This document shows positions 29,257 through 38,136 of a stretch of DNA of 64,000 nt, in pieces (positions within the stretch are counted from its first letter, which is position 1; each line of letters begins with the position of its first letter). This DNA comes from Nitrospira sp. (GTDB lineage Bacteria; Nitrospirota; Nitrospiria; Nitrospirales; Nitrospiraceae): contig JALHMZ010000007.1 of NCBI GenBank assembly GCA_022843785.1, forward strand, positions 62,001-126,000, given 5' to 3'. The position numbers and the translations under genes were made by a program. Under the pieces are notes generated by a model that saw only the letters and a program-made list of their open reading frames with translations, did no database searches and was not told where the DNA came from.

Positions 29257-29940
29257 TTATCGCTGGCGATCAATAATCAATAGCGCTTCATGTTCGTAGG
29301 GAAGGTTAGAAAGAGAACTCCACCATGGTGGAGGCTCGCTGGGGTGAGGAGGACTCCAATCTTTGCGGTCACCGGAGATGGTGGGATTAAAACTGGTTCT
29401 CACTAATAGCCGGGCTGCATTGAAGTCTGCACCCTGAAGATCTGGAGTTTGCCCTCGGATATTCTGGATCATCTCTATAAGTTCACTTGGAGGAGAACAC
29501 TCACCCGCATATGCTGCACCATCACTTGCCCGAGTTATGACAAGCGCAGCGACAGGGTTTGGCGTAGCACAGCCGACCCATCTGCATACAGAGTGACTCT
29601 CAATCAAAGAACGGACGATGTTCGTTCCTAACCCTTTTCGGCGGTGTGCCGGCAATACAGCAAGCGAATCAATCCACACGACCATACCTTGAGGAGTATC
29701 TATTCTTCTCCCATAAACGTAACCGACATAGCCTCCGGCTGAATCGAGGGCCATTACCAAATCGTCAGTTCCTTGGAGGCGTTCACGAGTTTTGTTAGGC
29801 CCCAATCGGTAGGGCTTGCTTGTCTTGGAATTCGTGCCGAAACTGTTTGAAAAAATACTGGCAACTGCAGACACTATAGAAAGATCGTGAGCGGCTTGGC
29901 TGGCTGGATAGTGCGAGAATGTGTAACCTGGAGGCTCCAC
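29257..29940 (-). CDS. GNAT-family N-acetyltransferase
   Basis: This 227-residue protein has the GNAT core: VWIDSLAVLPAHRRKGLGTN (strand 4 plus the acetyl-CoA loop R/Q-x-x-G-x-G/A) and a preceding GGYVGYVYG. The C-terminal region has PPWWSSLSNLPYEHEALLII, shared nearly in full with the next gene. Its GTG start lies seven bp after that gene, so both are expressed together. Substrate unknown. GC is lower than in core genes, and it lies behind tRNA-Leu, which suggests acquisition. Confidence 0.8.
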   Translation of the reverse strand: MEPPGYTFSHYPASQAAHDLSIVSAVASIFSNSFGTNSKTSKPYRLGPNKTRERLQGTDDLVMALDSAGGYVGYVYGRRIDTPQGMVVWIDSLAVLPAHRRKGLGTNIVRSLIESHSVCRWVGCATPNPVAALVITRASDGAAYAGECSPPSELIEMIQNIRGQTPDLQGADFNAARLLVRTSFNPTISGDRKDWSPPHPSEPPPWWSSLSNLPYEHEALLIIDRQR

Positions 29941-29947
29941 ACGTACT

Positions 29948-30778
29948 CTACGAGTGGCGTTCTATGATGAGGAGAGCTTCATACTCGTTGGGGAGATGTT
30001 CGATAGAACTCCACCATTTTGGTTCAGGTTTCGGCTGATGGGGATGCCACTCCCGCTGATCCGAACGAGATAATGGGCTAAAGCCGGTCCTTATTGTCAG
30101 GCTGGATTCAGAAATGGCACATCCTCGGAGGTCAAAGCAATTCTGCCGTATTTCCTTTAGCAATTGCACCAACCGATAAGGGGTGCCAGACGTGCCTATG
30201 AACATCTGTCCCGCTACCACACGACTCACGATCAGGGCAGCAATTGGATTGGGAGTCGCACACCCTAAACGGGATGCGGCTCGTGTGGCTTCAGAGAAGG
30301 CTTGGACCAAAGACGTTGCGATACCTTGACGCCGGTAAATCGGTAGCACCGCCATTGACTCAATCCATGCGATGCGGCCCATCGATGACGGGATTTCCTT
30401 ACCGAATAGATAGCCAATACCAGCGGCCGATCCTCCCGCTAGAAAAACATAGTCGGTTTGCAGAAGCCGTTCTGTCACAGATTTCGGCCCAAGTTTGTAT
30501 GGCTTCCCGTCTGGTCGATAGCCAAAACTCTCATTAAAGATTTGAGAGATGAGCCGAACTGTTTGTTCGCTTGAAGCAGCCTGTTGCCCAGAAAGGACTG
30601 TGGGAGACGGAATATGGGTGGCTGTCTTGTTAAATTGATCTACATCCAGCTGGCTAGAAAATAGTGTGGGCGTGTTGATTTTACTGGATGCCGAGTCAGG
30701 TTTACACGCTAAGTCGAATAAATCCATGTGAGCCTTATTAGGTAGGTAAGCGGTTTTATAATAGCTCATGAATGCCAT
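29948..30778 (-). CDS. GNAT-family N-acetyltransferase (paralogue)
   Basis: This 276-residue protein has an N-terminal extension of about 85 residues ahead of a GNAT domain with AWIESMAVLPIYRRQGIATS and GSAAGIGYLFG. It is a tandem paralogue of the downstream gene; they share KPYKLGPKSVTERLLQTD-like, GCATPNPIAALIVSR and WWSSIEHLPNEYEALLII stretches. The shared C-terminal motif outside the GNAT core is unusual and may bind the substrate. The start is uncertain; another ATG lies three codons later. Confidence 0.8.
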   Translation of the reverse strand: MAFMSYYKTAYLPNKAHMDLFDLACKPDSASSKINTPTLFSSQLDVDQFNKTATHIPSPTVLSGQQAASSEQTVRLISQIFNESFGYRPDGKPYKLGPKSVTERLLQTDYVFLAGGSAAGIGYLFGKEIPSSMGRIAWIESMAVLPIYRRQGIATSLVQAFSEATRAASRLGCATPNPIAALIVSRVVAGQMFIGTSGTPYRLVQLLKEIRQNCFDLRGCAISESSLTIRTGFSPLSRSDQREWHPHQPKPEPKWWSSIEHLPNEYEALLIIERHS

Positions 30779-31180
30779 GTCAATCCATCCTCAGCTCTAC
30801 TACATGCTGTGCGACGGAATTGAACGAACGTTGCCGAGACAGAGTCTAAGACCCTCACCGCATAGTCAGGTGTTTCGGCGGGAGATAAGCATATCGGAGG
30901 GTTATAGTCGGGGCGGTATGCTCAAGAAGGTGACCCATCGTGGCCAGTCGCACTCCGTGCATAATCGGCCAAGAGGCACAGGTATGCGGAGGTCGTGGAA
31001 GTTGAAATCCGCTGTCTCACAGGAGTCTCACTTTCCATGCTCCTATCAATCGCCTTCGTCGTTATAGCGCCGTGTTTCTAGAGTCTGGCTACCAGGCAGG
31101 TTCCATTTTGGGCTAAATTGTCACGTGAATGTGAGGATCGACCTCGGTGAGGTCAAAGCAAGACGAGGAGCTTGGGGCCT
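30779..31180. other. About 400-bp gap without a convincing gene
   Basis: Short open frames here lack ribosome sites and recognisable protein patterns. The segment contains the right copy of the imperfect 21-bp repeat (31111-31131) and ends with GAGGAG before the DUF1653 gene. It is probably remnant accessory DNA. Confidence 0.5.
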
Positions 31181-31387
31181 ATGGTCATGCCAGGGCGGTA
31201 TCGGCACTATAAGGGTCAAGAATACGAGGTTCTTGGGGTAGCACGGCATTCTGAGACCGAAGAAGAGTTCGTTGTGTACCGTGCGCTGTATGGCGACTTT
31301 GGCCTCTGGGTAAGGCCGTTAGCTATGTTCGAAGAGCTGGTCGACATTGATGGTCGACTCATCCCTCGGTTTGGTAGGTTGTCCTAG
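31181..31387 (+). CDS. DUF1653 family protein
   Basis: This protein of about 68 residues matches the DUF1653 pattern: GRYRHYKGQEYEVLGVARHS, EEEFVVYRALYGDFGLWVRP and a final MFEELVDIDG...PRF. Its function is unknown across bacteria. GAGGAG lies ten bases before the chosen ATG; a second ATG two codons on is possible. Confidence 0.85.
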   Translation: MVMPGRYRHYKGQEYEVLGVARHSETEEEFVVYRALYGDFGLWVRPLAMFEELVDIDGRLIPRFGRLS

Positions 31388-31550
31388 CAAAGAGCTGGGG
31401 ACTCGCTTTCAGAAAACAACGAGACCTGGAATTGGCAAAACGTACAGGGTTAAGAAGGGCATCCTCTTCGACTCCCTTGCACCGGATTCAGGAATTGGTA
31501 GGTATGCGTCTGCCAAAATCCGGTTCTACCGTCAGAGCGTTCGCTCTCGC

Positions 31551-31649
31551 TTACCGACGCCCTACATGTACTGCTGTATACATGAATGCTGTATACACGA
31601 CGGCCAATCCCACACTCACTGCCAACACACCGATGATCAATGCCACCAT
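31551..31649 (-). CDS. 32-residue single-pass membrane protein (twin of the one at 11907)
   Basis: ATG at 31647-31649 follows a GGAGGGGGG ribosome site by nine bases. The 32 codons encode one membrane helix sharing LIxGxLxVSVxLAVxY with the 27-residue protein at 11907-11990, then a different tail ending HVGRR. Its upstream region has the same palindrome and three 11-bp repeats in the same order, so both genes probably answer to one regulator. Function unknown. Confidence 0.7.
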   Translation of the reverse strand: MVALIIGVLAVSVGLAVVYTAFMYTAVHVGRR

Positions 31650-31670
31650 GATGACTTACCCCCCTCCAAT

Positions 31671-31735
31671 TTTATGTGACCACTCTACGCCTGCTCTATG
31701 AAGGGTCCATGAGGAGATCATGAAGAATTCTTCAT
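31671..31735 (-). promoter_or_regulatory. Second copy of the palindrome and 11-bp repeat promoter
   Basis: Read on the minus strand, ATGAAGAATTCTTCAT (31735-31720) is followed by CTTCATGATCT, CCTCATGGACC and CTTCATAGAGC (31725-31693), then a -10-like CATAAA (31676-31671). Apart from a few bases this equals the element at 11821-11863. The rest of 31736-31975 shows no supported gene. Confidence 0.75.
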
Positions 31736-31975
31736 TGATCACGGTCTCGCCAGCGGTTGCTATCGAGGTCGGCAGCTCCAGTCCTACGTTGGTGTGAGGG
31801 AAAGATATGCGAGGGCAGAAGGTTGAAGCGTTTGAGAATCAAGGGATGGAAGCAACGTACTACAGGCCGGAGCAAACGACAGGGCCGTCGAACATCCAGG
31901 GTTTGCACTGACCGTCGTGGAAGTCTCCGGTCATGCCGGTTCCATCACCATCGGCGCCGAGTCATGCACTGACGG

Positions 31976-33295
31976 CTACGACGAGCGAAGAGTTCTGATT
32001 GCTTCCAACGTGTGTTCTATTTCACCGGCTGAGTTGAACAGGCTCGGCGCGAGTCTGACATATTTCGTCGCGTAGGGGGTTACGCTACCGACGATCTCTC
32101 GTTGACCGAGTTTCTCTACCACCGTGCGAGGCGTCAGACCGGCCACTTCGAAACAGACGATCCCGGCCGAGAGGTCCTGCGACATCGGAGTCTGCAGCGT
32201 GATATGCGGCATGGTGGCTAAGCCCTGCTTCAACTGTTGGCTGAGTTCATAGAGGCGTTGCGTTATTTTCGATTTGCCGATGGTCTGATGAAATGTGAAG
32301 GCTTCATCGAGTGCCCAACGATGCTCAAATGAGTGAAATCCGCCCGGCGTCATGTGAACCGATTGTGGGAGACCCTTCGAGGATTTGTTCTCCATCCAGA
32401 GGTCATAGGCCTGGAAGTTGAAGGTTGGAATCATGGCCTGAGTGACGGGCCACGCGGTCGGATGGCCCCACACGAGGCCGGTCCCTCGCGGACCGAACAT
32501 CCATTTGTGAGTTCCGGCGATCAGAAAGTCGCAGCCGAGCTCGCTGAGGCGGAAGTCCTCGACCCCCAAGGCATGCACTCCGTCCACACAGAAGATGACT
32601 CGGTCTTGCTCAGCCCGGGAACGATTGATCGCTTGGATCGCGCGAGCCATCTCATGAATCGGCAGTTTGAGTCCTGTGCTGGAATGGACCCAGGTGACTG
32701 CGACAATGCGCGTCGCAGGGGTGATACCCATTCGCAGAGACTCCACCAGCTGCTCACGAGAGACGGTCTTCAGAGACTGATAGAGGGGAATCTGACGAAC
32801 GATGGCGCCCGTCCGTTCGGCGCGGAGACGCAACGAGGTTTCGGTCGAATAATGGTCGTGAGTCGTCGTCAGGATTTCCTGTCCGGCGCGAAGTTGTAAC
32901 CCGCCATAGAGTAGGCCCAGCCCCATCGTCGTGCTGTCGGTTAGGGCAATATCGGTGGGACTCGCGCCCAGATAGGCAGCAGCAGCCTGGAGGACCTGCG
33001 CCTCCTGTTTCTCTTCATGCTCGAACCAATAGCCGATAGGATTCGCATCCAAACCGGCGCGATGCCGTTCAATCGCGTTGCGCACCGGTGTGGGATGGGA
33101 TGAGAGAAAAAACCCGGCCAGATGGATGAGTTGAGAAGACAAGGGAAACTGGGCCCGGACTTGATCCCAGTTCTCGAACGTGCGTGGTGGAGATTGCTCA
33201 TCGGCAAACGCGCGAGGGTAGGCGCTTGCCAGAACCGTCGCGCTCAAGGCCAGTCCTGTCCGCACCAGAAAACCCCGGCGGCCGATATCGGTCAT
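31976..33295 (-). CDS. Tat-exported class V aminotransferase-like PLP enzyme
   Basis: This 439-residue protein begins with a twin-arginine signal (GRRGFLVRTG, hydrophobic stretch to about residue 31). The mature part is a fold type I PLP enzyme: DSTTMGLGLLYGG, HDHYSTETSLRL, VDGVHALGVEDF and the PLP lysine in AGTHKWMFGPRGTG. It resembles isopenicillin-N-epimerase and cysteine-desulfurase-like proteins. Tat export fits an enzyme that takes up its cofactor in the cytoplasm. GAGGAGGTGGT precedes the ATG. Substrate unknown. Confidence 0.85.
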   Translation of the reverse strand: MTDIGRRGFLVRTGLALSATVLASAYPRAFADEQSPPRTFENWDQVRAQFPLSSQLIHLAGFFLSSHPTPVRNAIERHRAGLDANPIGYWFEHEEKQEAQVLQAAAAYLGASPTDIALTDSTTMGLGLLYGGLQLRAGQEILTTTHDHYSTETSLRLRAERTGAIVRQIPLYQSLKTVSREQLVESLRMGITPATRIVAVTWVHSSTGLKLPIHEMARAIQAINRSRAEQDRVIFCVDGVHALGVEDFRLSELGCDFLIAGTHKWMFGPRGTGLVWGHPTAWPVTQAMIPTFNFQAYDLWMENKSSKGLPQSVHMTPGGFHSFEHRWALDEAFTFHQTIGKSKITQRLYELSQQLKQGLATMPHITLQTPMSQDLSAGIVCFEVAGLTPRTVVEKLGQREIVGSVTPYATKYVRLAPSLFNSAGEIEHTLEAIRTLRSS

Positions 33296-33413
33296 ACCAC
33301 CTCCTCATTCGAAATCTCTCGTACTTTACCGCTAGTCCAGAAATACTGGCAAGGAGGGGTGAATAGGGAACCTGAATCGTGGCTGGAGGTCCAGCCACGT
33401 CAGGAGGTTGTCG

Positions 33414-36308
33414 TTATGACTGGTAGCTTTCAATCGGCGGGCAGCTGCAGATGAGATGGCGATCGCCGTAGGCCTCGTCGATGCGGCTGACGCTCGGCCA
33501 GAATTTGTTGTTCCTGATCCAGGGAGCGGGAAATGCTGCCTGCTCGCGGCTGTAGGAACGGGTCCACTCCGTGGCCGTGACAATGGATGCCGTGTGGGGC
33601 GCATTCTTCAGCAGGTTGTTCGTCCTCGGCTGGCGCCCATCGACGATCTCCTGGATCTCGGCACGGATTCGGATCAATGCCTCGCACATCCGATCGATCT
33701 CCGTCTTGGCTTCGCTTTCCGTCGGTTCAATCATGAGGGTGCCGGGAACCGGAAACGAGACGGTCGGTGCATGAAAGCCATAGTCCATCAGCCGCTTTGC
33801 GACATCCATGGCTTCCACCCCGGCGCGCTCCTTGAATTCCCGCAGATCGAGTATGAACTCATGCCCCACCAGTCCGGCGTCGCCGGCATAGAGGACCGGG
33901 TAATGCTTCTCCAGCCGCTTCGCCATATAGTTGGCGTTCAGAATGGCGACTTGGGTCGCTTTGGTCAACCCGTCACGGCCCATCAGCGCGATATAGACCC
34001 ATGAAATCGGAAGGATGCCGGCACTGCCGAATGGAGCGGCAGACACCGGACCGATGGCCTCAGGTCCTCCGAGTTGTGTCACGGGGTGCCCGGGCAGCAA
34101 CGGCGCGAGATGCTGTGCCGCTCCGATGGGACCCACGCCAGGTCCGCCGCCGCCGTGCGGAATGCAAAAGGTCTTATGCAGATTGAGGTGACAGATGTCT
34201 GCGCCGATATCGCCGGGACGGCAGAGGCCCACCATGGCATTCATATTGGCCCCGTCCATGTAGACCTGTCCGCCATGGGTGTGGATGATTTGGCAAATGC
34301 GTCGCACGCCTGCCTCAAACACGCCGTGCGTGGAGGGATAGGTCAGCATCACTGCCGCCAAACGGTCTCGGTGTTCGGCCGCCTTGGCCTCAAGATCCTG
34401 AAGATCTACGTTGCCATGCGGATCGCAGGCCACGACCACGACGGTCATGCCGGCCATGGCGGCGCTGGCAGGATTCGTTCCATGGGCCGACACGGGAATT
34501 AAACAGACGTCGCGATGCGCCTCTCCTCTCGATCGATGGTAAGCCCGGATGACCATCAGGCCCGCATATTCACCCTGTGAGCCGGCATTCGGTTGGACCG
34601 AGAACGCCGCGAACCCTGAGATTTCAGCCAGCCACGCTTCGAGTTGTCGGATCATCTCCCGATAGCCGCGAGTCTGCTCCTCCGGAGCAAAGGGATGCAG
34701 CCGGGCAAATTCCGGCCACGTTACCGGCAGCATTTCCGACGTCCCGTTCAGCTTCATCGTGCAGGAGCCGAGCGGAATCATGGAGTGCACCAGCGACAGA
34801 TCTTTCGACTGCAACCGAAAGAGGTAGCGGAGCATCTCGTGCTCGGAGTGGTATCGATTGAAGGTCTCGTGCGTCAGATACTTGCTTGTTCTGGCCAATG
34901 ACGCAGGATAGGCAAGATCGATCGCGGGGATCAGGTCCGAAAGCTTGAAAGGCAACCGGTCGTATCCCACGAAGAGCTCCAGCAGACGACGGACTTCATC
35001 ATCCGAGCTGACTTCGTCGAGGGACAGGCCGATAGAGCCGTCTTCGTAGCGCCTGAGATTGATCCCCTGCTCCTTCGCGCGCAGGGCAATTTGATCGGCT
35101 TGGGTTCGGGCAAGGGGCACGCGGATCGTATCGAAGAAGACTTTCGGCAACACATCGAATCCGAGCCGCCTCAGCCCTTCGGCCAGCAGCAAGGTGAGTC
35201 CGCGCACGCGCTCGGCAATGCGCCGCAGCCCTTCCGGACCGTGGTACACCGCATACATGCCGGCCATGACAGCCAACAGGACTTGGGCCGTGCAGATATT
35301 GCTGGTGGCTTTCTCCCGCCGGATATGCTGCTCCCGCGTTTGGAGCGAAAGCCGGATCGCCGGCTTTCCCGTCACATCTTTGGATACGCCGACGATGCGG
35401 CCCGGCATCTGCCGTTTGTACTCTTCTTTCGTGGCCAAGAATGCGGCGTGTGGTCCGCCGAACCCGATCGGGACGCCGAACCGTTGCGTCGATCCGACCG
35501 CAATGTCGGCGCCGAATTCTCCCGGTGGACGGAGCAATGTCAGAGCAAGGAGATCCGTCGCAACGACTACGAGGACGCCGGACTCATGGGCGCTCGCCAC
35601 CAAAGCGCTGTAGTCGCTGACGTAACCGTCCGTTGCCGGGTATTGCAGCAAGAGGCCACACAGCTTCCCATCCGAACAATCGACGGAGGAGGCCGGTCCG
35701 GTCCGGATCGTGATGTTGAGCGGTTCGGCTCGTGTCTGCAACACGGCCAGAGTTTGGGGATGGCAATCGCGTGAGACGAAGAAGTCCTTCCGTTCCCTGC
35801 CTGCGCTGCGAGCGATGGCATCACACATGGCCATTGCTTCCGCGGCGGCGGTGGCTTCATCCAACAGCGAGGCATTCGACAACGGCAGGCCGGTCAAGTC
35901 CGCGACCATCGTTTGAAAGTTGACCAACGCTTCGAGACGGCCCTGTGCGATTTCCGCCTGATAGGGCGTGTATTGCGTGTACCAGGCGGGATTTTCCAGA
36001 ATGTTTCGCTGGATCACACCGGGGGTGACGCAATCGTAGTAGCCCATGCCGATCAGTGAACGAGCGACGGTGTTCTGGGATGCCAGCTCTTTGAGTTGGG
36101 CCAGGACAGCCTGTTCGCCGCGATGGGTGGGGAGCGAGAGCGATTTGCGAAGGCGAATGTCATCAGGAACTGTCGCGTCAGTGAGCGAGTCGATCGACTG
36201 CAGGCCCAAGGTCGCCAGCATTTCTTGGATGTCGGCTTCGGTCGGACCGATGTGGCGGTGGAGAAATGAATCGGTTGGGTCGAGAAAGTTGGGTGTCGCC
36301 ATGAGCAA
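33414..36308 (-). CDS. gcvP: Glycine dehydrogenase (decarboxylating), P-protein
   Basis: This protein of about 964 residues is the single-chain form, in which both halves that are separate in some bacteria are fused. The PLP lysine lies in [18 protein letters not shown]. Other marks are [19 protein letters not shown] and [18 protein letters not shown]. It decarboxylates glycine in the cleavage system, or works in reverse. No gcvT or gcvH lies nearby. AAGGA is six bases from a TTG at 36306-36308 but 12 from the ATG at 36300-36302, so the start could be either. Confidence 0.95.
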   Translation of the reverse strand: MLMATPNFLDPTDSFLHRHIGPTEADIQEMLATLGLQSIDSLTDATVPDDIRLRKSLSLPTHRGEQAVLAQLKELASQNTVARSLIGMGYYDCVTPGVIQRNILENPAWYTQYTPYQAEIAQGRLEALVNFQTMVADLTGLPLSNASLLDEATAAAEAMAMCDAIARSAGRERKDFFVSRDCHPQTLAVLQTRAEPLNITIRTGPASSVDCSDGKLCGLLLQYPATDGYVSDYSALVASAHESGVLVVVATDLLALTLLRPPGEFGADIAVGSTQRFGVPIGFGGPHAAFLATKEEYKRQMPGRIVGVSKDVTGKPAIRLSLQTREQHIRREKATSNICTAQVLLAVMAGMYAVYHGPEGLRRIAERVRGLTLLLAEGLRRLGFDVLPKVFFDTIRVPLARTQADQIALRAKEQGINLRRYEDGSIGLSLDEVSSDDEVRRLLELFVGYDRLPFKLSDLIPAIDLAYPASLARTSKYLTHETFNRYHSEHEMLRYLFRLQSKDLSLVHSMIPLGSCTMKLNGTSEMLPVTWPEFARLHPFAPEEQTRGYREMIRQLEAWLAEISGFAAFSVQPNAGSQGEYAGLMVIRAYHRSRGEAHRDVCLIPVSAHGTNPASAAMAGMTVVVVACDPHGNVDLQDLEAKAAEHRDRLAAVMLTYPSTHGVFEAGVRRICQIIHTHGGQVYMDGANMNAMVGLCRPGDIGADICHLNLHKTFCIPHGGGGPGVGPIGAAQHLAPLLPGHPVTQLGGPEAIGPVSAAPFGSAGILPISWVYIALMGRDGLTKATQVAILNANYMAKRLEKHYPVLYAGDAGLVGHEFILDLREFKERAGVEAMDVAKRLMDYGFHAPTVSFPVPGTLMIEPTESEAKTEIDRMCEALIRIRAEIQEIVDGRQPRTNNLLKNAPHTASIVTATEWTRSYSREQAAFPAPWIRNNKFWPSVSRIDEAYGDRHLICSCPPIESYQS

Positions 36309-36436
36309 AGCTTATCCTTGGTTCGGTCGCTTACGGATAGAGGTCCAATCGGGTCGGGAGCGTACCATGGCACCGGGCCTTTTCCAAGATGCTAAGTGAG
36401 GTTGGCCAGGGAAGCTCCGGTGAGCATACTGTTTCC

Positions 36437-36464
36437 TTGACTTTGATGGCATTCCGGCTATTTT
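36437..36464 (+). promoter_or_regulatory. Candidate sigma-70 promoter
   Basis: TTGACT (36437-36442) and TATTTT (36459-36464) are 16 bp apart and lie about 27 bp before the start of the membrane-anchored protein gene. Confidence 0.45.
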
Positions 36465-36490
36465 AAGCTATCGTCAGTGGCGGCTAGGCC

Positions 36491-37162
36491 ATGGATTGGA
36501 ATCTGGACCGAATGGCTGCGACAAACCAATTTCCTTCCGATACTAACAAGCGCGCACGGGACTGGCAGTCCTCCGCCGGCAGCGCCCGTCTGATAACGAT
36601 CGCTCTCGGTGCGGCCATCATCGTTGTGGTGCTCGGCTATGCGCTGTATTCACGGTGGCTGGATTTCCCTACGTTGTTCTCGCCATCCTCCGCAGGGCCA
36701 ACCGGCGCCGCGTCGTCTGATGTGTCGTCGCACCCCCTCAAGCCGGAAGTCCTACTGACCCGGGCGTCCATCGATCTCCTTCTTAACGAACTCGATCAGG
36801 CTGTCAGAAAAAAAGATGTCGAGGGTGTGCTTCGGCATATTGCTCCTGACGCGGTCATTGTGATTCACATGAAGCAAGGCTCGAATCAGCAGCAGGCGGC
36901 ACTCACGCGAGACGACTATCGCAAGACGCTGGCCATGGAATTTGACTTTCCCAGCGCGAATGATTTTACCCGCCTGAACACGACCGTATCGCTGGCAGGC
37001 GACGAACGGAGCGCGAAGGTCTCGTTCAAGTCGACAGAAACACTGCGGCAGGCGAACCGGGAATTCAAGGTCGAAGGCGAAGAAACCCTGATCGTCAGAA
37101 TGCGTGGTGATAAGCCGGCAATCGTGTCTCTTGATAAAGTCGTTCCAGGCGATTCGACCTAA
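36491..37162 (+). CDS. Membrane-anchored protein with NTF2/SnoaL-like domain
   Basis: This 223-residue protein has a polar N terminus, one membrane helix at about 34-54, a Ser/Pro/Ala-rich linker, then about 125 residues with LLLNELDQAVRKKDVEGVLR, HIAPDAVIVIHM and TRDDYRKTLAMEF. That is the layout of NTF2-like domains. No catalytic residues can be named. It is the last gene before the second two-component system and has its own promoter. Confidence 0.65.
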   Translation: MDWNLDRMAATNQFPSDTNKRARDWQSSAGSARLITIALGAAIIVVVLGYALYSRWLDFPTLFSPSSAGPTGAASSDVSSHPLKPEVLLTRASIDLLLNELDQAVRKKDVEGVLRHIAPDAVIVIHMKQGSNQQQAALTRDDYRKTLAMEFDFPSANDFTRLNTTVSLAGDERSAKVSFKSTETLRQANREFKVEGEETLIVRMRGDKPAIVSLDKVVPGDST

Positions 37163-37394
37163 CTGACATGTTTCAGGAACACTCTGCGGCATCCTCGTCG
37201 TCTACTCCTCCCGATACCGGAGACCCCATCGCCAATGTGACCCGTCTTGCCGGTCCGCTCCCGCTTCATCCGGTCGCGCTCTTGCCCGGAGAGGATTGGA
37301 AACAAGTCCGCTCCATCTGCGATCATCGTGTGACGTCGCCCGCTCCCGAGCATCAGGCCGGTGAGACTCACGGAGATATCACGGACTCGCCCGC

Positions 37395-37439
37395 TTTGGT
37401 ATAATCGATCACCTCCGCAGATGAACGATGCTGCGGAGG
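37395..37439 (+). promoter_or_regulatory. Extended -10 promoter with hairpin at the transcript start
   Basis: TGGTATAAT (37397-37405) is an extended -10. The expected start near 37412 coincides with a 9-bp perfect inverted repeat, CCTCCGCAG (37412-37420) and CTGCGGAGG (37431-37439), so the message would begin with a stem-loop, or the palindrome is an operator. The regulator gene starts at 37465. No other gene is supported between 37163 and 37464. Confidence 0.6.
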
Positions 37440-37464
37440 TTCCACCATACGGTACGGAGTATCC

Positions 37465-38136
37465 ATGCGCGTGCTCGTTGTCGAAGACGAAACCAAAGTC
37501 GGATGCTTCATCAAGCGAGCGCTTGAAGAAGAAAGCTATGCCGTCGATCTGTGCGAGGACGGCGCCAAGGGTCTTGAGATGGCGCTGGCGACCAACTATG
37601 ACCTGCTTGTGGTCGATCTGATGTTGCCGTCGATGTCCGGCATGGACATTCTCAAAACCGTCCGCCGGGAGCGGATTCAAACCCCCGTGCTGATCCTGTC
37701 GGCGCAATCGCAGATCGATCAGCGGGTGAAAGGGCTTGATGCCGGCGCCGATGATTATCTGACCAAGCCGTTTGCCATTGATGAGCTGTTGGCCCGTGTC
37801 CGTGCCCTCATTCGCCGCGGTGCGACCGAAACTCCCGGCATTCTCCAGGTCGATGATCTGATCTTCAACCCGGCCACGCGCGACGTGACCCGCGGTGGGC
37901 AACGGATCGATCTCACGCTCAAAGAATACGCCCTGCTCGAATATCTCATGCGCCATACGGGACGCGTCCTGACGCGGCCCATGATCTCCGAGCACGTGTG
38001 GAATCAGGACTTCGATACTTTTACCAACGTCATTGACGTCTATGTGAACTACCTCCGAAACAAGATCGACCGGGGCCGGGCCAAGAAACTGATCCATACC
38101 ATACGGGGCAGCGGGTACATGCTGAAGGCCGACTGA
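37465..38136 (+). CDS. OmpR-family response regulator (CusR/CopR-like)
   Basis: This 223-residue protein has a receiver domain with EDE near residue 8, Asp in LLVVDLMLP (about 51), Ser in LILSAQS and canonical GADDYLTKPF. The winged-helix part has LKEYALLEYLMRHTGRVLTR and IRGSGYMLKAD. Its style resembles heavy-metal regulators such as CusR, but no metal-resistance gene is adjacent, so the signal is open. Its stop overlaps the kinase start by one base. Confidence 0.93.
   Translation: MRVLVVEDETKVGCFIKRALEEESYAVDLCEDGAKGLEMALATNYDLLVVDLMLPSMSGMDILKTVRRERIQTPVLILSAQSQIDQRVKGLDAGADDYLTKPFAIDELLARVRALIRRGATETPGILQVDDLIFNPATRDVTRGGQRIDLTLKEYALLEYLMRHTGRVLTRPMISEHVWNQDFDTFTNVIDVYVNYLRNKIDRGRAKKLIHTIRGSGYMLKAD

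Noticed and set aside
29082..29273. 63-codon minus-strand frame over the 3' end of tRNA-Leu(CAG)
   Set aside because: Its tail (PKPGFEPGHP) is antisense tRNA translation; the remainder may be island debris but is not supportable as a gene.
31757..31972. 71-codon plus-strand frame and a nearby 34-codon frame (31807-31911) that might be a gene remnant
   Set aside because: Very basic, unpatterned product in the first; the second reads plausibly only if frameshifted, and I cannot identify a parent gene.
37168..37404. 78-codon plus-strand frame between the NTF2-like gene and the regulator promoter
   Set aside because: No ribosome site, Ser/Pro-rich start without pattern, and it ends inside the regulator promoter.
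37159..38097. 312-codon minus-strand frame opposite the second response regulator
   Set aside because: It mirrors the regulator gene, whose product has all receiver and winged-helix motifs; the antisense protein has no recognisable pattern.
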